A stretch of 64,000 nucleotides of DNA from Serinus canaria (lineage: Eukaryota; Chordata; Aves; Passeriformes; Fringillidae): assembly GCF_022539315.1 (NCBI RefSeq), contig NC_066316.1, positions 53,817,994 to 53,881,993 of the forward strand, written 5' to 3'. The notes under the pieces are model-generated. The model had not been told where the DNA came from, did no database searches, and was given only the letters and a program-made list of their open reading frames with translations. The number at the start of each line of letters is the position of its first letter. Position 1 is the stretch's first letter. Both the position numbers and the translations under genes were made by a program. Of this stretch, positions 11,199 to 24,240 are shown piece after piece.

Positions 11199-14100
11199 GA
11201 AATTATTTGTAAAGTTCTGTCCAGCTTCAGTGACCTCATCTTGCAGTAAATAAATCAAAAAGGAGTAAATAGAAGACATGCCTATATGTGTTGCAATGTT
11301 AAATAAAGTCTCCTGTGCTTTTTGCTCCCAAAATAGATATGATGTGTTCTTTCGAATGGGATTGTCCCATTCCTACTGCAAGTATGAAATTAGATTTAAT
11401 GGAGAAATACCCAATTGCCTGAGCCCCTACAGTTTGTGAGGCAGATGGAAAGAGGAGTCCTCCTGGTCTGCCATTGTTTTCAAGGTCCAGCCGCACATGC
11501 TATAACTTCTGGGGTCAGCCCATGGAGCTATGATACATTCACTTTTCTTCTCTCTTCTCTGTGACCACCCCAAAGTAATTTCTCCTATTAAGAAGGAGAA
11601 ACTGGGCCAGAGGTCCTATAGCAAAGAGTATTTCCTTCATGTTTTCCCAGGACTGACAAGTGGACACAAGGAGTTACTGTCTGTGCAGATTCCCCAGCAT
11701 GGACTTTTGGCATGTGTAGTGACAGGATCGATGTTGTTATGGTCTGTGAAGCTGAAGGTCCACCAATAATGAGAGTGAATTACTTCTGCTCAGAACAGAG
11801 CCATTGTGATGGCAGGGGGGATTAAAATTCTGTCAGGCCTGAATCCAAAATGAGGTCAGTGGGAGAATTCTGAGGCATACCCTTCGATCCATGCTTCAAG
11901 GTCTGTCGAGGGTGCATTCAGGTGTGCCAAGGCTTGATGCACTCTGGTGCCTCCTAAAGTAGTTATGCCATAGCCAAGGAAGGGCCACTGTGATGGTATT
12001 AAACATCCCATCTGGAAGAAGTTTTGCCACCTCATCCTCAGAATTATACAGGGTACAGAAGATGCAGCACGTGGTTTGTAGCAGGCTATAAGAACACAAC
12101 ACCTTTCTATAGGCATTGAGTCTCTAAATATCCCTGGGAAACCCTGGGCAATTTAGCTCTGTCTGCCCCTCAGACCAGGCTCATCATTTTTGTGCTAAGG
12201 GCATGACAGTGCATCATTGACATTAATGGTGTCAAACATGTGACGTGATGCATAAGCATGATTACAGGAGTTAATGAAATGGCAACTCCCTGAATTCATT
12301 TAGCTTTTTCCTCTGCAATACATTGGTAAATAGATGTTGCACTTATTGCACGAACCTTCAACAGAGGATCCAAATTAAGCCATAGCAAGAGACCTTCCCC
12401 CCACAAACTAATTAATCCACTCAATGCCCCTCTGCTGTTTGTTGCACAGCAGCTTCTCTTACTTGGATCAAGTTTGTTCCTATCAGTTTGAATGCAAAAA
12501 GCAGTTGATCATTTCATCCATGTGACTACAAGGGTGACTGTCACAGCTTGCAAAGCATATGGTAGCTCTTGCAACATCAATAATAATCTCTAAGTAATGC
12601 AACTTTGGGTTAGAGTCATCTTTTATTATCACTCCAGTCTTCCAGGAGCTTCCTCCTGTCTCTCTTGTAAAATTTTTGTCTTTCCTTATTAAATGAAACC
12701 TTCTATACCCAGTGATTACATTATCAAGGATTACCTGCTGAAAGGGATCAAAATTGATCAAAATAAAGTCTGTGTTATTCTGAATAAATTTTAGTTATTT
12801 TGAGGGGCTTAATCAAATTAATTAGAGAACGAAATTAAACAATAAGCAAGTAATGTTTTAAGCATTTTGCAGCTGGGGACGCTGAAATTTAAAGAGGAAA
12901 AAGGGACTTGCCACAGGTTTGCTTGTGAGTGAAATGGAACTGAATTTTCTCCTTGAAGGCTAAATGCATCCCTTACAGATCCCACACGGAGTGGAGCTTA
13001 TAAAGTGTTTATGTAAAATCTGTGGAGGGCAATCAAACACTTTTTGGTTGCCATTTGAAAGTTAAATTCTATTACATAAAGAATAAAATCCACTGCAACT
13101 ATAGAAGGTCATTTTTCTTCAGACATATCATGGTATTCCATTCCCACACTGAAATGAATTCAAGATTGGGCATATTCACAGCATTCCTTACAATCTCTGT
13201 AAGATTTATTTGAATCATTCTAAGTAAGATGCCTTTCACACTCTGCCTGCTATGGGGTATTGATAACATCTGTTTACTAATAAGAGAGCAACACCCAGTG
13301 ACTCCTTAGAACAGGACAGGTTTCAATGGCTGTCATGTTAAGTCAGGTGTCAGAGTGCATGACTGGTCAGCTAACGGAAATAACAGGGGTTTACAGACAA
13401 AATTAAATGGGACAGCAGCAAGAGTGGGGAACAAGCTATTTATGATGCTTGTTATTTTGGGAATGAAAGAGTGAAGCTAAAGGTACAGAAATCATTGAAA
13501 TATATTCATGTTTTTGTCCAGTTACTCCAAAGCTGGGTTTATGAGTCTCTGAGTAAAAGAATTCATGGAGTTGTGCTAAGAAGGGATGGAGTGCTGCCAA
13601 ATTTACTTAGCAAAGCCCACTCCATTTGTTTCCTGAACAGGTGAGCTTTACAGCCTTGTGTCTAGTTGTGTACTGCTGGTAAAGACACAGACCTTGTGTT
13701 CTGCTGCCTTGTGGGACTGTAAACAGAGCACTGTGAAAGAATGAGATTAAAACCATCTCCAAGAGAGTGAGCTCTCAGGTCTGCTCTCATGTGTGTCCAT
13801 CAACACAAATATCCCATTTCACCTTGCCAGGGCAGTTCTGGCACAGTATGATGTCAGAGTGGATGCTTTGCAAGGGAAGTTATAGGGTTTTTAGGGGTGG
13901 CAAAAGCCAAGGATTGCTCATCTTGCCTAATCACACAGGATGTCTTTGTGAGCCTAGAAAAGTAGATCTTGAGGGGAACCCACACTCTCCTTTGCAAAGG
14001 ATGGGAAGGGACCTTTATCTTTCCATGATCTTTCAGACTACAGGCAGGATAAAACTGGGTAAAACTGCACTTCTGGCTAAAATAATTTTTAAGGAAGGAG

Positions 14101-15520
14101 TCTGTGCCTGGCCCTTGTATGGTTCAAATGAGGAGGAAAGGCATAAAGGGTTTTCTCTGTGCTCTTCCCACAGAATCAGACTTGCTACACCTCTCTTAGG
14201 CATCTCAAAGTGATGTCTGTTCAGATCTGAAAGTTATCCTGAGCTACCTTATTTCTAGTCAATGAAAAGAAATTAGAGGGTGCTTTTCTCCCTCAGATGA
14301 AGCCTATCATTGTAGCAGGTGGTCTGAGACAGGTAAAACAAATCACTGTGAAGCTGAGTCCTTCTTGCCATTGAGTACAAAGGCTAGAGTGACTCAGATT
14401 AAGAGTTACCTTCCTTTTAAGACCAAAAGTTAGATAAAATATAGATCAGGAATAAGGACCAGCTCTTGCCCTATATCATTATTCTGGAAGGTGGAGGTCT
14501 CCAGGAGGGCTCAGTTTAATAGAGTTAAATTTCCTAAGCCATATTGTATTTTTGTTGATAGGTAGCTGGTTCACAGTGGAAGCTGTGGCAGTTTGAGTCC
14601 AATATTTGCTGTTGATAGGTAAGTTGAGACATAGGTCGACAAAGTAAAGTGCATAGGCTTGCAAGAAAACCTTTGTGTCAATGGAAAACAAGCTCAGGGA
14701 TTCTAAGCTCAACAGTCATGTGGCCACAAATTCAGCTCTTGGTAATTTTGAAATTTTTCTAGTAATACCAGAATGATTTGTAAAGATAAACTGAGTCATA
14801 AAAGATTCCTCGTGTAGCTGAGAAGAGATAACACAACTGAATTGAAAGAGCCCCATAATATTTTCCTACTCAGAAAGGACACAGCTTTAAAAATAGGTAC
14901 TAAGATACCCATCTTTCTTTTTTCCCCTTGCTATTGTTCACTTGTGAATATGTAACACAGCATAACATTCTCAAACTATAATCTGCTCAACATTATCTAA
15001 TTGCATCTGTCATTTTACTCTGCAATAAAATACTTCTGGGGAAAAAGAAATATGGAACTTAGCACTTGAGATACTTTTTAAAAAATTGCTTCTGATTTTA
15101 AACGTGTAGCAATGACATTTACCTGCTAAAACTTAAAAAGCAAAAACAATCTGCATGTTATCAAGCTCATATGTAGTTATCATCTCTAGCTCATATGCTA
15201 CAGTGCAGGTACACCTTGTTCCAGTGATTCTTAGGGCAGAGATGCTCTTGCACAAGAGCTGAGCTGTGGTCTATATCTCTATTTTTATTGTATGCTTTAA
15301 TCAGCCTATGGACTGCCTGTTTGGTATTGTGTAATTATTGTTCCTCTGAATGTGCTAATTGCACTTTGGCTGTGTAACTTGTCAATGGGAGGGGTGCCAA
15401 CATAGTCACTAAGAAACATCTTTGTGCTATCCATGCCAGCTTCCCAGAAAATACATCCAAGATGGTTATTGATCCTTTTTCTTGTGCTTTTACAGCTTAA
15501 TCTCCCTTCATCCCCCTGCC

Positions 15521-15541
15521 TTTTTTTTTTTTTTTTTTTTT
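15521..15541. repeat. poly(T) 21-mer
   Basis: There are 21 uninterrupted T residues after a pyrimidine-rich leader (TCCCTTCATCCCCCTGCC). It could be the complement of a retroposed poly(A) tail, but no source sequence is recognisable beside it. Confidence 0.85.
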
Positions 15542-18500
15542 ATTTTCAAATTGATACCCTGTGAAAGTGATTTCCTTTGTCAAATCCCACACCAGAAGTG
15601 GGCCAGCTTCTTGCAGCCTTGCATGTCACTCACAGTTTCTACTTTCTCACCTTTCTTCTCTCTGTTCTTTCCCCTTAGAATATCTCCTTCCTGCTGCCAC
15701 TGAATGAGGATAGGAAAAGTCTATTATTGCTGCTTGATGGTTGGCATTCTCGAGTTGCACAGAAAGTATTAGGCATGAATTTGTTACTGCCTTCAAAAAC
15801 CATGGGAGCCTCTACACAGACTTGTCTCCTAAAACTCAAGTACAAAGACAGTCTTGCCTTGTATGTGCTTACATAAAAAGGAAACAGCAGGGATTAATTA
15901 CTTTAGACAGCTAAATAAATATTTATTTCCCCATAATAGTCTTCAAAAATATCTGTCACTGCTTCACTGCCTAACAATGGCTGGTAGCGACAAGTAGGAT
16001 CTTTTTCAATGGAAGTTGCTTTTTAATGAGTGTTTTTCGAGTAGGAGGTTTAATCTGATGCTGCTTTTGGAGCAATGCCTGGCCTATCCCAATACAAACT
16101 CTCTCTGATTAACAAAAGCCTGCATTTTATACTGATCTAGCTCAGCTGATGCTAGTTGATTCTTTTATTTAACTCAGGCTTGTTTATGAGTCAATTAGCA
16201 TTTAAACTGAGCTCCCAGCCTTCATATAAACTCTCGGCCACCTAAACCAAACAAAACAGCACTTTCTCCTGCTTTTAGGGGCCACTAAGAACCTATAAAA
16301 TATCCTACTGTAGCATTTTTAAGTTGCCAGGGCCTAGAGAATTCATCTAGTGATTTTGGCTGTGATTCATTCAGACCAAAATTAGATTAGGTACCATCCT
16401 CAGAGTAGGAGTCTGCACTTCCATTTCTCTCTCTGTGACCATGCTGCCATCCCTGGGAGAAACCTCCTGCAAGAAGTGGTGGGACAAGAAGTTAGGTGAG
16501 ATGCAGTGCACCTAAAATGTCCCAGAAATGCTGAAATACATTCCTTCACCTTTTCAGGAGAATGGTAGAGTGCAGTAGTGCATCCTCCTCCCCTTGTCCT
16601 CAAGGGAGGGACTTGTGTGGGGGGAAAGCATGGATGCACTATGGAATGAGGCACTACACAGAGGTGTGGGGTGAGAGAGGAAGCAGCAGGAGGTGGTGTG
16701 AGGAATCCCTGAAGCAGAGAGAGGGCAGACAGCTGTCAGGAAGTAGCAAAGTGTACAACCCACAGGATGCTCAAGGGAAGGCTGGACTGTAGTGGTGCAT
16801 GTGTTGTAGTGGTGCCCAACACCTTCTCTACCTTTGGGCAAGAGCTAGGAAGAGGAGAGTATTTTCAGGAAAAAGAGATCTAATTCAAGAGTCACCTCTC
16901 TTCTTCTCCCTTCCCCCATTCTTTATGTTTATGTTTGCAGTCAGGTGATAGCTGGTTTAATATATTCATTTTATGTATGCCAGGGCAGCTCCATCCCTGA
17001 TTGAACTCCACTGAATCCAGATCATTATTAGAAAATTGCTTTATAAATAAGCCTGGACTGAGAGACACTTTCTATGTTAAATAGAAAGCATTGTGCTTCT
17101 AGGGCTGCCGCATGTTTTCTTGAAACGCAAACACTGGCAGCAGGCACATCATTGTTAAACTAATTAAAGTTTAAAGAGAGACCTTTATACGTACTAGGCT
17201 AGCTAATTTGTTGTCACAGGATCATAATTCATTAAATATATTTTCTATTGTTAGTTAAATCAATAGTGAGCAAAACAGAGCATATGGAATGTGTCACCTG
17301 ATGAGTCAAGATGGAAGGAAACATCTTTACTGAGTCTTTAAGTCATGCCTTTTTCTACAGGACTTTGCCTGCAGATATCCTGCTATGCTGAGCTGTGATA
17401 CTTCCACTCTACAAAACCACTGAAAACAATGTTAAAGCAACTACTGCTCAGTGGTAATTCAGGCCTCTGTATTGGAGACAAAATTTGGAAATGTAAATGG
17501 AGGACAAATTGATCACAGGCCATGAAAGTTATGACAGTTTGATTTAAAATAGATGTGTGAAATGATTAATCCCAGGACACCATACCTGTTTTCGTCTCTG
17601 CATGCCTGTCCCATTGTTCTTGCAGGGATGGCTCAGCTGCTCCAGCAGCATCAGCTGAACTCCTGCACAATAGTACACAGTATTTAGAGAGAAAACAAAA
17701 CAGATGCCAGCTGTGCTGCTCCACCCCAGATACTGCTTTGTCAGCACAGGAGCCACCCATGCACTGGCAACAAAAATGTTGAAGACAGAGGCAGGGCAGA
17801 TGGCTGAAGGCAGAAGCTACAGTGCAGTAGCAGGTGAATCAGAGTTGTCAGGCCAATGTGGCATCCTTGAGCTCTGAGTACAGTTCTGGCAGTAGTTTAT
17901 TGGTTGTCTTATTGGTTGTGTCAGCCTGCTGCATAGGGGAAATGTTTCTTGGTGTGCTACCTCTTCTAATTCCCACCTGGGAACCAGGTGGGCCTTTGCC
18001 CTGGGATTGGAAGAAAATGGAAATTATCATTCTGGGAGCACAGATATTTGAAAGTAATTTTTATTCCTACACAAAGTCAAATCCTCATCTTATAGGAACT
18101 GGGTACCAGGACTTCAGAGAGCACTGGTATGATATGGGTTTAGAGGAAACTGAAGCTTCAGAGTTTTCTTGTATTTGTATTTCACCTCTGGCCAACCTGT
18201 TGTCTTTGGCATGAATGGTTTTCTGGATTCCTTCAGAGATTCTTGCTTTTGAATTTGAATGCCTGTCAGTAGCAGGGAAGAGGACACTGAGAGTCCAAAT
18301 GCTCTTGGTCCTAGCAGCAGCAGACTTACATTTTCCCTTTGACTGAGGCTGAATGAAGCTAGCAGTAATCTTCTGAACATTTTTTGATAGGGGAGCTGTC
18401 CCTGAGCCATCCTTTCAGAGCACGTAGCTGCCTATCTCACCTCCTTCCCTTATCAAATTAAAACAAGTGGTTCCGTGACTGCGGTGCTAATCAAGATGAG

Positions 18501-19892
18501 GGTCCTTGTGGATTTGTTCTCAACAACTCATGCTCACTCTCTCTTTTCACTATCCCTGGTTGTCCTTCCTGTGCCCCTTCTGCCACTGTTACTGCAATCA
18601 GTGCTTTAGGTCCTCCCAGCATCTTCTAAATGTCCTTTGTTAACTTTCTCCCCTCCCATGGTCTTAGGCAATCTCTCCCATCCAGTCTTTACACTGCCTG
18701 CATTTCTATCCCATATTTCCTTCTACCCCTTGGGACTGTGCATGATTTGACAGCTCCAGTAGCTGGGCTGCAGCAGTAGGAAGGGATTGCCTACAGGGTG
18801 CTACCAAAGAAACTGGTTGCCAAGCAAGACAAATAATAGGGAAGCTCTGCCGATACTGTACAGCAGAAGGGTGGAAATGGCCTCTTTTCTTCCCCAAACT
18901 TTATGATTTCCCAGAGTTGTAAGATTTTAATATGTGTTTGATGCTGCCTTTTTGTCAGTTTTGGCTGGAGCCACACATGTTCTTTCATATTTCGTGCAGA
19001 AAGGCGGGTAGATAGGCAGTCAAACAGCTTGAGGGTTTAAGCTTCTGGACTCCCTAAGACTTTGGGCTGCATAGGAGCATCACTTCCTTCTCTTATTGGT
19101 ATTTTGTGTGTCATACTGGTGTTTTGCCAGCCTCCAGAAATCCTCATGAAGTCACGGAGGACCCAGCGCTCTATGCCTGGGGTATCCGAGAGTTTGTGTT
19201 TTTCCTCCTGATCTGTCTTGTTGATATTTTTGTGCTGAAACGGCCAAACCATGTGTTTCTATATGGCAAAAACTTGTGGAAAGTGTATATAATGAAATAA
19301 TTTATAATGCCACCAAATAGAGCCTTGTTTTCTCAGTCTGAATCATGTTTTCTCTACTTGGTGAATGCCTGAAACTAGACGTTGGCACAAATATATCTAG
19401 CCAGTAACTGTTGCTGGTCTGTGCCAAATAATGAAAGTTGTTTAAAGGGCTGGCAAGTATTAGAACAAATAAAGCAATGACTTCATTGCAGCGCAGTTTA
19501 GTTTCTAAAGTATAGTTAGAAATACAACATGCTTATTAACAACCACAACAGTGAGTTCTAAAAGTTGCAATTGAAGAGATTGCTCCTCTTCAGAGATCTT
19601 GGAGAGTGTGCTGTAACTTGGAAGCTGTCAGTGAAGAGAACCTTTTTTCATTAAAAAAGATGTAAAAGGTATACTAAAGAGAGTGTCTGATTCCTGATAG
19701 CTCTGTCAGACCTGCACATGATGGATGTGATTAGTACTGTCAAATATAGACACTGGGTAATGCTCTCTTTAACTAGCATTGAAGTGTGCCTCACATTAGC
19801 ATGAACAAGAGCTGTGCTTCTTAAGGCTAGAGGAGCAGGAGATGGCCAAACGGAGACTGTAAATGTGTGTTCAGCAGTAGAAGAACCTTCTC

Positions 19893-19999
19893 ACTGCTTT
19901 AAGGCAGTTGAACAATCAAATACTGTAAGATTGACAATCAAATACTGTAAGATTGTTCAACTGCTTTAAGGCAGTTGAACAATCAAATACTGTAAGATT
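19893..19999. repeat. composite direct and inverted repeat
   Basis: A 40-bp unit occurs at 19893-19932 and again, identical by eye, at 19960-19999. A partial copy of its right half lies between them at 19935-19954. Each 40-bp unit starts with a hairpin (ACTGC-TTTAAG-GCAGT). The stretch CAGTTGAACAATC at 19905-19917 is matched by its exact reverse complement at 19951-19963, so the direct repeats are interlocked with an inverted repeat that could form a cruciform. The near-identity of the copies suggests a recent template-switching or slippage event. No transposon ends are visible. Confidence 0.85.
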
Positions 20000-22900
20000 C
20001 CATTGGTCTTATGGAACCTAGGAAAATTAGAGAAAGAAGGAAAAGTGCTCCTATCAGAGGAAGGATAAGATACTGGTAAATTAGTCACCTCGTGTTGTAG
20101 GAACGGAAAAAACAAGGAGATCTGAATGTTAGCTTTGCTTGGAATAAGGAGGGATGAATTTTTATCCAGTCTCACAGTATTTGCTCTTTTGCCTGCATTG
20201 ATTACACCAACTTAGCCAACCAGAGCAAAGCCAGCTGATCTCCTGTGGTCCCACAGCACCCGCAGTGATGGCCGGGATGCTGGTCTGGCTGTGCTGGAAA
20301 GCACACAGAGCATCTCTGCGCTATGGGCACAGCTGCTGCTCTGCTATTGGCACAGGGATTTTGTCTGCCTGGGGGTTCCTGTCTGCCTCTTTGGAAGGGC
20401 CAGAGCCCTCTTCTGGGCATGCAGGGTCCCCTGCCCTAACTCACGGGTTCTCCTTTAGAGCCACCATTCAACAAAGCTGGAGCTAAAGCAACCATTCAAT
20501 GAGAGAAGAGTTTGAGCAGAACTAAACCTTCCGTGCCACTGTTATCCTCCCAACACCTCTTTTCAGATAAAATGGGTTGAGAAATTTTGCTCAAAATATT
20601 TTGCATTAAATTGAAAGTAAACAAACATGGTTTAAGTTTAAAGTTGATGAAACACAAGAAATGTACCTTGAAACTTACTTGCCACTGAAAAATGAAAGGA
20701 AAAATAGAGTAAGTTGTATTTTCTCACAAAAAAAGCATTTTCTAACAAAACCTCATTCTTCAGAGAAAATTTTTTTCAGCCAATGTTTTTGACTAGCTGA
20801 AGTTTCAAAATAAAAAAATCAAAAATACAAACTTACAGTTGATTGTTTACTACCCAGTGGCGTATACTTCAGATGAAAAGTAAAAGCAACCTACAGCAGG
20901 TAGACTAGAAGGATGGAACAACAGCCAGAAGAAACTGACAGGCACAGGTTGAAGAATAATTCATTGTTCAGCAACATAAGTAGGCAGATTTGTTGTGTAG
21001 TTTACCAGTATCCAAAGCCTTTTATATCTCCATTTTCGTCCACAATCTTTCATTCCAAATATTGCAAATTGGTAGTTTAGAATTACTGCACTATCTAGTT
21101 TAAAATTATTGTTCCTTGTACTTCTGAGAGACTTAAAAGGTCATGGAATGATTTCATGGTCTCCCATGAGTCATGGTAGTTACAGAGGGGTTTTACAAAT
21201 TCAAATCAATAAGGTTATGTTTCACTATAGACTGGCAATCAAAAAAGGTCGTTACCCTGAAAAAGAGCACCATTTATTAATAAAGATGTTCCTTGATTCA
21301 ACAAAACTTCTCTTTCATCTTCTGGAGTTATATTTCAGTTAAAAAGCTTCATTAACTGTTTCAATATTAAAATTATTTTCATTGGGTTAATATGTACATG
21401 TATATCATTAGCTTGGAGTAAAGGAGAGAAACTTTTTTTCCCTGTTCCTCTCCGAAACAGAGACTCTGTACCACCAACAGTAAAAGGAGAGGACACATAC
21501 AATGGAAACTCATAAGCAGAAGATGAAAAAATACTGCAGCTAGCTGTGTCTTCTCAGAAATCCAGAGCAGTGCAAAAGAATCTCCAGGGAAACTATTTTG
21601 TTAAAAGCGCAAACCCTGAAGTTACTTCTGCATGCAAGGATGAAATGTCACATCTGTTGTTCATTGATTAGAAGCCAAGGAAAGATGCAGAGCTCTTTCT
21701 TTTTCAATTTTGAGCCTTTCTGTATAATGGTTGCTCACCTACCACATGAATGGCTTGTGTTTTTTAAATTCTTGCACAGAGTCCTTCATTAATCATCATC
21801 TCAATTTGGAAACAAAAGATGGAAGGAGAAAAGAGGAGAAGGAGGAAAGGGCTAATATGGAATTAAGAACTCCAAACCAACTTATTCTCTCAAAAAGGAA
21901 ATAATGAAAAAAATATATATATTTAATTCATGCTAGCAGGTGGAAAAAACAGGTGAGCAAAAGGTTGCTAAATGTTCAGTACAGCAAAGCAGGAAAGCTG
22001 AGATTTCTTTAAAAATCCACAGCTGATTTAGGAATAGCAACCTGCTTAAGAAGTTTAAACCCTAGGAAACGCGAGGCTTTTGAGAGATTAGCAACATGTG
22101 GAGAAAAATAAAAACAGGAAAAATACTCTACAAAATTCTAATGGCGAGTTTTGGAGAAATAATACAAATGATTACAAATGATGTGAAAGGAAACAGAAAC
22201 TGAAAAGAAATGTTTAAGTACACACACGTAACTTCTATTCCATGGAAGAGAAAATTGTGCTTTTTCACTGTGAACTTCTTGTGAGCAGCAGCTTTAGCAG
22301 ACACCCTGTATAACTGCTGCCACAAGTGGAACACCAGCTCTCGTGCTGCACACATCTGTGACCTGCTGATGGTTCAGGGAGTACATTCCTTGGAAGGACA
22401 GCAGCTCATAAGGAGGCAGATTGTTTTCCAGATGTTTTAAACGTTTCCAAAGAAAGCCAACAAAAACATAAAGTAAGAACAACTGAATCAGTTATCCTGT
22501 CATAGATGTTCCTAGAAATCTCTCTCTGGAGCTGAATGAAAACTTGGAAGAGTTATTCTGGCCAAGTGAGATGAAAACTAACAGAGGTTCCAAAATTCGT
22601 TTATTCCACAATAATTATGCAAAATTAAAATGAGTGGCTGGTAGTCTGAGCTGAAATGCATGTAAAATGGGCAAACAAAACCCTAGTGGGGAAATTATTT
22701 CTGAGGACAACTGGATGTTTCAGCTGTTTTCCGACAGGGTCCTCAAAAAAAGAAAAAAAAGAAAAAAAAAGAAAAAAAAAGAAAAAAAATAATAAAAAAA
22801 GAAAAAGCTCACATCTGTGCAATTTTAATGCACCATTTAGAAGTCCTCAGTTTACCACATTAGTTGGAAAATGCTTTTTAAAACTCTAATATTTCCCACA

Positions 22901-23287
22901 AATACATAATAAATGACATGAAACCATGGAGGAGAAAAATAATAGAAAAATGTTGCAATCAGAGGCTCTGGTAAGCTCCTGGAATGGATTCAAATTAGGA
23001 GTTTGAAATGCAGAAGACAAAAATATGAGTTCAAGGTTAAAGAAATAACCAATCTAGGAAAATGTAGCAGGGGAAAAAATAAAAAAAAGCTTCGAAGAGG
23101 ATGCAAATAGGCCTGATTACTAATATATCCTTATACATACATTAAAAAAATACAGAAATGTAAAGAAAAGGCAATTTTTGGGGGGAACTTTATATTCAAA
23201 CATCTTTAAACCATTTAAAATGTTGTCTGAAGGTCTTTAGTGTGTAAAAATGCATAATGGGCATGGGCTGGTAATCACAACAGGGAC
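20000..23287. other. non-coding sequence, no gene recognised
   Basis: Only short ORFs are present, with no recognisable domains. An A-rich tract at 22744-22806 is listed separately. AT-rich, homopolymer-rich DNA continues up to the retroelement fossil. Reverse transcriptase sequence would be expected upstream of the RNase H remnant, but none could be recognised here. Confidence 0.55.
22744..22806. repeat. A-rich (A)nG simple repeat
   Basis: Runs of seven to nine A residues are separated by single G or T residues over about 60 bp. The Lys-rich and Phe-rich reading frames on either strand are by-products of the repeat. Confidence 0.85.
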
Positions 23288-23640
23288 TTGCTGAATCTCA
23301 AACAGTTGATAAAGAAGGAACCTGTCCTCAGAGTGTATGGTAATAAGCACCAAACAAAGCTGGCGGTTGATGTTTCTAAGCAAGGCCTTGGGGCAACACT
23401 TTTAACAAGGAATGGTGATCACTGGAGACCCATGGCATATGCTTCTGGATACCTAACTGGAACAGCATGTCAGCATGCACAAAAAGAGTTGGAGGCTCTG
23501 TCTTGTAGTCTATGCATGCAAAAAGCCTCTGTTTTATTTTTAATATGGAGTAGCAGTGCTAGCAGGAACTGATAACAAGGCATTAGTGACAGTTGCTGAA
23601 AAGGGTTTTGCAGGCAGATCTCCTAGATTGCAAATATGAT
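23288..23640 (+). pseudogene. retroelement pol remnant: RNase H-like domain (Ty3/gypsy-like)
   Basis: The plus strand reads as the end of the reverse transcriptase tether and an RNase H domain. Motifs read directly are LKQLIKKEPVLRVY, then LAVDVSKQGLGATLL (first catalytic Asp in VDVS), WRPMAYASGYLTG, and QKELEALSCSL (acidic residue of the second helix). About 30 bp further on, in a different frame, GTDNKALVTVAEKGF and SPRLQ continue the fold (TDxK-type Asp from 23571). This order and spacing match the RNase H of LTR retroelements, and the 'AYAS..LT' plus 'PRLQ' signatures lean towards Ty3/gypsy (Metaviridae) rather than a vertebrate retrovirus. The frameshift near 23530-23570 and the in-frame stop after SPRLQI show it is dead. 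An integrase-like segment follows at 24241. No upstream RT catalytic motif was found. An old endogenous retrovirus remains an alternative. Confidence 0.72.
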
Positions 23641-24240
23641 ATGATTTACAACTCAAATATATAGAGCAGTCATACACGGAGCAGGCATTCTGTCCTGAGC
23701 TTTCAACAGAATTAAACTTGTATAGAAACATTGTCTTATGTGCAAGCAAAAATTGTTTGGAATATTTTTCTTTTCAAAGAGGAAGTCACTGTGGAGACCC
23801 ATCACTGCAGGTAAAGCCAAAATACTAGATCAAACATTGCAGAAGGTAATACAAGCTATCAGTCTCACTAACTGGACATCACTTACTAGTCCTTAAAGAA
23901 TTTAGAAAGATGATTTTATACAATATGGAGTACATTTTCTCAGCATTAGGCCACTGCTGATAAACAGAATGCATGCATGATACCAGTGTATGCAGAAAAT
24001 GATAAATGTTTTTTATTACATTTATAAATATTAACTATGGGTCAGTATTGGTGGAATAGCCAAAGAATGAAAAGGAAAAGGAACAGCTAATTTCAGAAAC
24101 ATTGTTAAATTAAAAAGAACCAGCAATGATAGTAATTCTTGAAACTTAAGATTCATTCTCCACAGCTGAAAGAAATTTATTTATGTCTGCTGTAAAAAAA
24201 ATTCACCTTCTTTTCAGAAATAACATTGCTGCAGAAGTCA

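Larger units (their letters stand above)
9881..19892. other. non-coding sequence between CR1 copy and composite repeat
   Basis: No gene is recognised apart from the ORF at 10593-11198, which is listed separately. The stretch holds a poly(T) at 15521-15541 and many ORFs below 150 codons without domains. Two AT-rich motif-dense blocks (about 12180-12400 and 17150-17290, with many TAATTA/ATTAA cores) have the look of conserved non-coding DNA, but this cannot be judged without alignment. Confidence 0.5.

Noticed and set aside
13767..14213. 148-codon plus-strand ORF
   Set aside because: No recognisable domain, no convincing splice or polyadenylation context; within the length range expected among many frames.
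17834..18214. 126-codon plus-strand ORF with a hydrophobic N-terminal third resembling a signal or membrane segment
   Set aside because: No family resemblance, and the hydrophobic run is a single stretch in a composition-driven frame.
22625..22889. Phe-rich and Lys-rich ORFs on opposite strands
   Set aside because: Both are translations of the A-rich simple repeat at 22744-22806.
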